Assembly (NCBI GenBank): GCA_964543235.1
Contig: CAZIXE010000095.1
Location: 1 to 11,037 of the forward strand
DNA from: JANMMJ01 sp964543235
Lineage (GTDB): Bacteria > Pseudomonadota > Alphaproteobacteria > Rhizobiales > Aestuariivirgaceae
DNA length: 11,037 nt
Reading direction: 5' to 3'
Shown here: one piece after another, positions 6,425 through 11,037 of the stretch
How positions within the stretch are numbered: position 1 is the first letter of the stretch
Layout: each line of letters starts with the position of its first letter
Program-made: the position numbers and the translations under genes
The notes under the pieces: generated by a model
The model's database searches: none
What the model was told of the DNA's origin: nothing
Seen by the model: the letters and a program-made list of their open reading frames with translations, nothing else

Positions 6425-7733
6425 CGTTCTGGCGCTCTTCGCGCAGTTTCGCCCAATATTCGAGCCGTTTCCTGACTTCGCGCTCAAAGCCCCTTTCCTC
6501 AGGGGCATAATAGTGCTCGCGGGCCATGCCCGGCGGAAAGTAGTTTTGGCCGGAGAAGGCGTCTGGCTGATCGTGATCATAGAGGTACCCCGCACCATAC
6601 TCCTGCTGCTTCATCAATCTGGTGGGGGCGTTGAGAATGGTCTTTGGCGGTGAGAGCGACCCTGTCTCCCTAGCGCGCCGACTTGCAGCTCCAAAGGCTC
6701 TATAGATAGCGTTGGACTTTGGGGCCGTCGCGACATAGATCGTCGCTTGCGCCAGCGCCAGTTCGCCCTCCGGCGATCCCAGGAAATCATAAGCATCCTT
6801 GGCAGCGAGCGCCTGGATGACGGCCTGCGGATCGGCAAGGCCAATATCCTCGATTGCCATCCGCACCAGCCGGCGAGCGACAAACAGAGGATCCTCCCCG
6901 GCAGTCAGCATCCGTGCGAGATAATACAGGGCTGCATCCGGATCCGATCCTCGCACCGACTTGTGCAAGGCAGATATCAGATTGTAGTGGCCGTCCCGTG
7001 ACTTGTCGTAGAGAGGCACCCGCTTCTGCACAATCCGGGCCAGTTCTGCCGGCGAAAGCTCAGGGCCGCTCTCCGCTACTGCCGCAAAAATGTCTTCGAT
7101 GAGATTGAGAACGAAGCGGCCATCGCCATCTGCCATGGCAAGCAGGGCATCGCGCGCCTCCGGGGCAAGCGGGAGACGGCGCCTCTCGAATGCCTCTGCC
7201 CGAGCGGCCAGCTTTCCGAGGGCTGCGAAATCAAGCCGGTTAAGAACGAGGACTTGCGCCCTCGACAACAAGGCGCCGTTCAGCTCGAAGGACGGATTCT
7301 CCGTGGTTGCCCCGATAAGGGTAACCGTTCCATCTTCCACGAAGGGGAGAAAGCTATCTTGCTGTGAGCGGTTGAACCGATGGATCTCGTCGATGAAAAG
7401 GAGCGTGCCGCGCCCTTGCTCACGCCTGATGCGGGCCTGTTCGAACGCCTTCTTGAGATCAGCAACGCCAGAGAATATTGCTGACATCTGCTCGAACACC
7501 AATCCGGACACTCCGGCAAGCAGTCTTGCGATCGTGGTCTTGCCAGTGCCCGGCGGTCCCCAGAATATGATTGATGGCAGGCGGCCCGCGGCAAGCATGC
7601 GGGTCAGCGTTCCTTCGGGACCCGTCAGATGTTCCTGCCCAACGACTTCGGCGAGGCTTTGGGGACGCAAGCGATCAGCGAGTGGTCGTGGCGTCTCGCG
7701 CGCAGAACCGGCCGCGTCGAACAGCGTGCTCAT
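6414..7733 (-). CDS. rarA: Replication-associated recombination protein A (RarA/MgsA family AAA+ ATPase)
   Basis: This 439-aa AAA+ ATPase is related to E. coli RarA/MgsA and eukaryotic WRNIP1, which act at stalled replication forks and interact with SSB. Visible motifs are Walker A GPPGTGKTT (59-67, Lys65), Walker B LLFIDEIHRFN (Asp115-Glu116), the sensor-1 region ATTENPSFELN (Asn145), and LLSR with Arg157 as likely arginine finger. The C-terminal part includes the family's conserved GYLYDHDQ and GQNYFP tetramerisation-region motifs. The ATG at 7733 is chosen because it overlaps the stop of the upstream protease gene (TGATG) and gives the family's usual N-terminus with a short LFD motif. A longer start at 7790 would add 19 unrelated residues. 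It is the last gene of the lrp-degP-rarA cluster and converges on cobM. Confidence 0.95.
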   Translation of the reverse strand: MSTLFDAAGSARETPRPLADRLRPQSLAEVVGQEHLTGPEGTLTRMLAAGRLPSIIFWGPPGTGKTTIARLLAGVSGLVFEQMSAIFSGVADLKKAFEQARIRREQGRGTLLFIDEIHRFNRSQQDSFLPFVEDGTVTLIGATTENPSFELNGALLSRAQVLVLNRLDFAALGKLAARAEAFERRRLPLAPEARDALLAMADGDGRFVLNLIEDIFAAVAESGPELSPAELARIVQKRVPLYDKSRDGHYNLISALHKSVRGSDPDAALYYLARMLTAGEDPLFVARRLVRMAIEDIGLADPQAVIQALAAKDAYDFLGSPEGELALAQATIYVATAPKSNAIYRAFGAASRRARETGSLSPPKTILNAPTRLMKQQEYGAGYLYDHDQPDAFSGQNYFPPGMAREHYYAPEERGFEREVRKRLEYWAKLREERQNVKS

Positions 7734-9145
7734 CAGCCGCCGAGTTGCATGCGCAGGACCCGCCCCTGACGATTGATCGCCAAGTCCCAATAACCGTTGG
7801 CAGTGTTCAGTGCCTCTGCAAGCCTGTCGACACTGTCGACGATCGTACCGTTGACTTCGATGATGATGTCGCCCTTGCGGAACAGGCGCCGCGCGGGACC
7901 ACCCCTTATATCCATCGCTACAACCCCCGAGGCCGAAGTCGGCAGGTTCAGCTCTTCGGAAACCGCCGGTGAGAGATTGGCGACCACCAGACCTGCAAAG
8001 GGTGAGTTGCCCTCGAGTAATGTCAGGTCACGATCCATCGTCTCCGGCGCTTCAATCAGTTTGGCGCGTGCCTCCTTGCGTACCCCCTTGCGCTGATACT
8101 CAATGATCGTTGATGAACCAATGGGAGATGTCGCCACCCGGTATGTGAACTCCTTGGCGTTTTCGATGGGTTTGCCATCGAGAGCAAGGATGACATCTCC
8201 ACGCTTCAAGCCCGCTTCCAGAAGGGGACTCTGGGGGTGGAGCGATACAATTAGCGCTCCTTCAGGTCTCGCGAATCCCAGTGTCTTGGCAATATCTGCA
8301 GTGACGTCCTGAAGCTCGGCGCCCGTCCATGGGCGCTTGACCTTTCCGCCCTGTTCGGCCGATTCGACAACCGTCTTCACCATGTTAACGGGGATCGCAA
8401 AACCGATGCCGATGGAGCCGCCGGAACGCGAGAAAATTGCTGTGTTGATTCCCACCAACTCGCTGCTCATGTTGACTAGCGCACCACCTGAGTTTCCGGG
8501 ATTGATAGCGGCGTCCGTCTGTATGAAGAACTGAAAATCGGAGACCCCCACCTGAGTGCGTGCCAGTGCAGAAACAATACCACTGGTTACCGTCTGACCA
8601 ACGCCGAAAGGATTACCAATTGCCAGAACCAGGTCGCCGACGTCGAGATTGTCAGAGTCACCAAGGATGATGGAGGGAAGGCTTTCCTCTTCGGGTTCAA
8701 TCTTCAGCACCGCAAGGTCAGTCCGCTCGTCAGCCAGGAGCAGCTTCGCTTCGAACTCGCGCTTGTCAGCGAGCACCACCCGGATGTCCGTGCCCCCCTT
8801 GATGACGTGATTGTTGGTCACGATGAAGCCACGCGGATCGACGATCACGCCCGAGCCGAGAGAGTTCTGGATACGCTCGCGGGGCGCGCCGAATCCACCC
8901 TCGTCGCCGAAGAAGCGACGGAAGAAGGGGTCCGACAGAGGCCCGCCCTGCTGTGCCACCAGGCGCTGCGCATACACATTGACCACGGCCGGGGCAGTCT
9001 CTCGGACGATCGGCGCGAAGGACAGCTGAACTTCGGCCGGACTCTGCGGGACCGCGTTCTGCGGTAAAGCCATCGTCGTCGCCACGCACAGCAGGATCAA
9101 AGCCAGCCACGGAACCTGCACAAACCTCAGCAGTGCGTTCATCAT
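7733..9145 (-). CDS. Periplasmic DegP/DegQ-type (HtrA) serine endoprotease with two PDZ domains
   Basis: This 470-aa HtrA-family protease probably degrades or refolds damaged envelope proteins in the periplasm. Residues about 9-26 form a hydrophobic signal segment, followed by a likely cleavage site near residues 26-31. The trypsin-like domain contains the catalytic triad His113 (TNNHVIK), Asp143 (TDLAVLKI) and Ser219 (NPGNSGGAL). Two PDZ domains follow, roughly 260-345 (GALIVSLHPQSPLLEAGLKRGD) and 375-465 (GVVAMDIRGGPARRLFRKGD). The loop before the His motif is short, more like DegQ than DegP. The ATG at 9145 overlaps the Lrp gene's stop (ATGA); the next codon is also ATG. The stop overlaps the rarA start. 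Pairing of such a protease with rarA is a familiar alphaproteobacterial arrangement. Which paralogue (degP, degQ or mucD-like) this is cannot be settled here. Confidence 0.94.
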   Translation of the reverse strand: MMNALLRFVQVPWLALILLCVATTMALPQNAVPQSPAEVQLSFAPIVRETAPAVVNVYAQRLVAQQGGPLSDPFFRRFFGDEGGFGAPRERIQNSLGSGVIVDPRGFIVTNNHVIKGGTDIRVVLADKREFEAKLLLADERTDLAVLKIEPEEESLPSIILGDSDNLDVGDLVLAIGNPFGVGQTVTSGIVSALARTQVGVSDFQFFIQTDAAINPGNSGGALVNMSSELVGINTAIFSRSGGSIGIGFAIPVNMVKTVVESAEQGGKVKRPWTGAELQDVTADIAKTLGFARPEGALIVSLHPQSPLLEAGLKRGDVILALDGKPIENAKEFTYRVATSPIGSSTIIEYQRKGVRKEARAKLIEAPETMDRDLTLLEGNSPFAGLVVANLSPAVSEELNLPTSASGVVAMDIRGGPARRLFRKGDIIIEVNGTIVDSVDRLAEALNTANGYWDLAINRQGRVLRMQLGG

Positions 9146-9582
9146 ACTTGCCGCCGGTCAAGTTTTGTCGACAAGACAATTGCAGTCTCGATTCTCAGCA
9201 CTCCAGGAATGGCACCTACTTGGTCAAGCATCCGGTCCATATCCTCCGCGTGGGCGGTTCTGACAAGGGCAATAATATCGAACTTGCCTGATACGGTGTG
9301 CAGCATTTCGATATCCGGCATCTTCATCAAGGCCCGTGCAACGTCGACGGCTCGTCTGGGTTCCGCCGCTATGTTCACATGCGCGCGGATTCCGCCCTTT
9401 TCGATTTCATCGGAGAGCCGGACAGAGTACCCGGCGATTGCACCACTCTTTTCAAGGCGCGCCAGCCGATCCTGGATCGTGGTGCGCGAAGTCCCGAGTT
9501 TTCGTGCTAGCGACGCAACCGGCTCACGCGCATTGACTCTCAGGAGCGCCAACAACTCTCGGTCCTTTGCCGTAATCTGCAT
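9142..9582 (-). CDS. Lrp/AsnC-family transcriptional regulator
   Basis: This 146-aa leucine-responsive-type regulator has an N-terminal winged helix-turn-helix (about residues 18-50, ASLARKLGTSRTTIQDRLAR) and a C-terminal RAM ligand-binding/oligomerisation domain (about 62-140, including TVSGKFDIIALV and IPGVLRIETAIVL). Such proteins usually form dimers to octamers, bind amino acids, and often control a divergent amino-acid gene as well as themselves. The ATG at 9582 is preferred because AGGA (9594-9591) lies 8 nt before it. An ATG at 9591 has the SD abutting it and would add three residues. The gene is divergent from the PLP decarboxylase, which is therefore its best candidate target. It overlaps the downstream protease gene by 4 nt. 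The effector amino acid is unknown. Confidence 0.93.
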   Translation of the reverse strand: MQITAKDRELLALLRVNAREPVASLARKLGTSRTTIQDRLARLEKSGAIAGYSVRLSDEIEKGGIRAHVNIAAEPRRAVDVARALMKMPDIEMLHTVSGKFDIIALVRTAHAEDMDRMLDQVGAIPGVLRIETAIVLSTKLDRRQV

Positions 9583-9710
9583 GCCCGTCATCCTGCAGTA
9601 ATTTACGTCTATTTGACGTCATATCAGGCGATTCGCCGCATTTTGCAGGATTTATATCCCCATACGAAGCCGATAGCTAATGACTTCAGCCGCATAACAC
9701 GAGGAACCGG
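9583..9710. promoter_or_regulatory. Divergent promoter/operator region between lrp-type and decarboxylase genes
   Basis: This 128-bp intergenic region must carry the promoters for both directions. It is AT-richer than its surroundings. An inverted repeat ATCCTGCA (9590-9597) / TGCAGGAT (9644-9651) has arm centres 54 bp apart, close to five helical turns. A perfect palindrome TGACGTCA (9614-9621) sits near the centre, preceded by a partial copy ACGTC (9605-9609). These are candidate Lrp-family contact sites. The left arm overlaps the SD of the regulator gene, which would suit autoregulation. No -35/-10 pair is clear enough to call. Confidence 0.5.
9701..9704 (+). promoter_or_regulatory. Ribosome binding site of the decarboxylase gene
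   Basis: GAGG lies 6 nt before the ATG at 9711 and supports that start. Confidence 0.65.
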
Positions 9711-10919
9711 ATGACCAACGCCACGATATTGCGTTTTGATCGCTCTGTTGCCCGTCATCGGACGAGTGCCGCGGGTTACGCCAGTGCGGCGGAATTCGCT
9801 TTGGCCGAAAGCCCCGATGACCCCGTGTTCTGCTTCAGCGAGGATGCGCTTCGGAACCAGGCGCGCGTCTTTCAGAGCGGATTTCCCGGTGAAGTCGCAT
9901 TCGCGGTGAAATCCAACCCGTCAAGGCAGGTCATTGCAGGCCTGCATCGCGCCGGCATTGGCGTCTGGGACGTTGCGTCCATCCAGGAGATGGAACTCGT
10001 TGCCGGCATCGCGCCTGAGCGGGAATTTCACTACCACAACCCGGTCAAGTCCTCGTCGGAGATCCGCACGGCCTATACCCGCTTTGGCTGCCGCCGGTTT
10101 GCGGTCGACTGCAACGAAGAACTCAACAAGATCGCCGGCGTCATCCCAATCCCGGCAGGTATCGAGATTGCCGTTCGCTTTGTGCTTCCCCGCGCCAATG
10201 GCACTTCAGCGCACGACTTCTCGAGCAAGTTCGGGGTCGATGTCGCTGCCGCCGCCAGTCTCTTGCGGCGCACATCAGAGCTCGGGTTCTCGCCGCTCCT
10301 CACCTTCCACCCTGGTTCGCAGTGCAAAGAGCCGCGGGCCTATGTTCGCCACATTGAGGCTGCCGGGGCTATAGCCGCGGCAGCCCATGTCCCCCTCGCA
10401 GCGGTCAATGTCGGGGGCGGATTTCCGGCCCGTTATGCCACCAGCCGCGGCGCCGAGCTCGAGGAGTTTTTCACGCCCATCGATCGCGCCATGGCGCACA
10501 CTTTCGGCAAGCAACGCCCCAAGCTTGAATGCGAACCGGGTCGCGCCCTCTCAGCTTCATCCATGTCGCTCCTCACGCGGGTGAAACTCGTGCGGAATGA
10601 GTCGAACGAGATCTTTCTCAACGATGGCGTCTATGGGGGCCTCATGGAAGTCTGGCAAGCGCCTGAACTGCAACCGCCACATCGTGTGATCAGACAGGGG
10701 AATTGGGTCGCTGCAACGCCCCGGCTTGTCACGGTGTACGGGCCAACCTGCGATCCCCTCGACAAGCTTCCGAAGAAGCTGGCGGTTCCATCGGATGTAC
10801 GGGAGGGTGACTATATTGAGTTCGGTTCGCTAGGTGCTTATGCCGCGGCGACCGTAACCCGGTTCAACGGGTATGGTGGCCATCGTATTGTGCCGGTCAG
10901 CGACGTCCTGAATATCTGA
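9711..10919 (+). CDS. Fold-type III PLP-dependent decarboxylase, ornithine/diaminopimelate decarboxylase family, substrate uncertain
   Basis: This 402-aa cytoplasmic enzyme has an alanine-racemase-like barrel followed by a beta domain. By comparison with eukaryotic/bacterial ornithine decarboxylase it has the PLP Schiff-base lysine Lys67 (FAVKSNPS), the PLP-stacking His200 (FHPGSQC), the glycine loop 235-237 (NVGGGFPARY), Glu275-Arg278 (CEPGRAL), the active-site pair Cys347-Asp348 (GPTCDPLD), and Tyr377 near the C-terminus. It is therefore probably an active decarboxylase of a basic amino acid, giving a diamine or related amine. However, where ODC has NDGVYGSFNCI...D-H with a substrate-binding Asp, this protein has NDGVYGGLMEVWQAPE with Ala317 at that position by hand alignment. 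The usual HVGSG is also HPGSQ. Ornithine may thus not be the substrate. It is monocistronic and divergent from an Lrp-type regulator, its likely controller. Confidence 0.88.
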   Translation: MTNATILRFDRSVARHRTSAAGYASAAEFALAESPDDPVFCFSEDALRNQARVFQSGFPGEVAFAVKSNPSRQVIAGLHRAGIGVWDVASIQEMELVAGIAPEREFHYHNPVKSSSEIRTAYTRFGCRRFAVDCNEELNKIAGVIPIPAGIEIAVRFVLPRANGTSAHDFSSKFGVDVAAAASLLRRTSELGFSPLLTFHPGSQCKEPRAYVRHIEAAGAIAAAAHVPLAAVNVGGGFPARYATSRGAELEEFFTPIDRAMAHTFGKQRPKLECEPGRALSASSMSLLTRVKLVRNESNEIFLNDGVYGGLMEVWQAPELQPPHRVIRQGNWVAATPRLVTVYGPTCDPLDKLPKKLAVPSDVREGDYIEFGSLGAYAAATVTRFNGYGGHRIVPVSDVLNI

Positions 10920-11037
10920 TTCGCAACATAAGGGGCCGGGGTGCTATCCCGGCCACAGTCCGCTGTCTGCTGCAAAGACTATGCAGTCGCCCGTGAACTA
11001 TTCCCAAGTCATTGATTTCGGACTCTGACTGGCGGTT
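10920..11037 (+). other. Downstream flank with no visible gene
   Basis: Apart from the hairpin at 10934-10954, no RNA gene, repeat or coding start is recognisable in these 118 bases. Confidence 0.5.
10934..10954 (+). terminator. Hairpin downstream of the decarboxylase gene
   Basis: GGCCGGG (10934-10940) and CCCGGCC (10948-10954) form a perfect 7-bp GC-rich stem with a 7-nt loop, 14 nt after the stop. There is no T tract, so it is not a canonical intrinsic terminator. It may still pause polymerase or protect the mRNA 3' end. Confidence 0.45.

Noticed and set aside
7090..7776. Plus-strand open frame of 228 codons over rarA
   Set aside because: The predicted peptide is low-complexity Ser/Arg/Pro-rich and antisense to the conserved AAA+ core. 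No RBS or family signature was seen.
7734..7790. Longer RarA start at 7790
   Set aside because: It would overlap the protease gene by 58 bases with residues unlike RarA. The TGATG junction at 7731-7735 gives the standard N-terminus.
1..11037. CRISPR arrays, insertion sequences, tRNA/rRNA genes, prophage or defence genes
   Set aside because: No regularly spaced repeats, transposase motifs, tRNA-like cloverleaf or integrase/defence domains were seen on either strand by manual reading.

Overview
The window looks like an alphaproteobacterial chromosome segment, most likely Hyphomicrobiales (Rhizobiales). This is inferred from the GC-rich coding sequence, the alphaproteobacterial style of the cobalamin genes (CobH, a CobL fusion, a CbiG-CobJ fusion, and CbiX with a His-rich tail), and the degP-rarA pairing. 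The genus cannot be fixed from sequence reading alone.

Bases 1-255 are a leader without a convincing gene. Bases 256-6424 (+ strand) hold six corrin-ring genes whose stop and start codons all overlap: cbiX, cobH/cbiC, cobL/cbiET, cobI/cbiL, a cbiG-cobJ fusion and cobM/cbiF. Together they cover cobalt insertion, C-20, C-17, C-11, C-5/C-15 and ring-contraction/acyl-removal chemistry, and the final methyl migration. No recognisable precorrin-6A reductase (CobK/CbiJ), precorrin-3B synthase (CobG/CobZ), C-1 methyltransferase (CobF/CbiD) or CobN lies inside the window. The set mixes a cobalt-early chelatase and CbiG with genes usually labelled aerobic.

Bases 6414-9582 (- strand) form a second tightly packed operon, transcribed lrp -> degP-like protease -> rarA. 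Its rarA end converges on and overlaps the cobM end by 11 bp. A 9-bp perfect hairpin lies at this junction.

Bases 9583-9710 form a divergent promoter region carrying an 8-bp inverted repeat with arms 54 bp apart and a TGACGTCA palindrome. This is a plausible Lrp/AsnC operator region. Bases 9711-10919 (+) encode a fold-type III PLP decarboxylase of the ornithine decarboxylase family. It keeps the catalytic residues but appears to lack the canonical substrate-binding Asp. A hairpin without a T tract follows it, and the last ~80 bases show nothing recognisable.

Most of the window is conventional metabolism and maintenance. I saw no CRISPR array, IS element, tRNA, rRNA, phage gene or defence system. 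The points most worth checking are the substrate of the decarboxylase, the metal-binding tail of CbiX, the composition of the corrin operon, and the Lrp-protease coupling with its possible operator.
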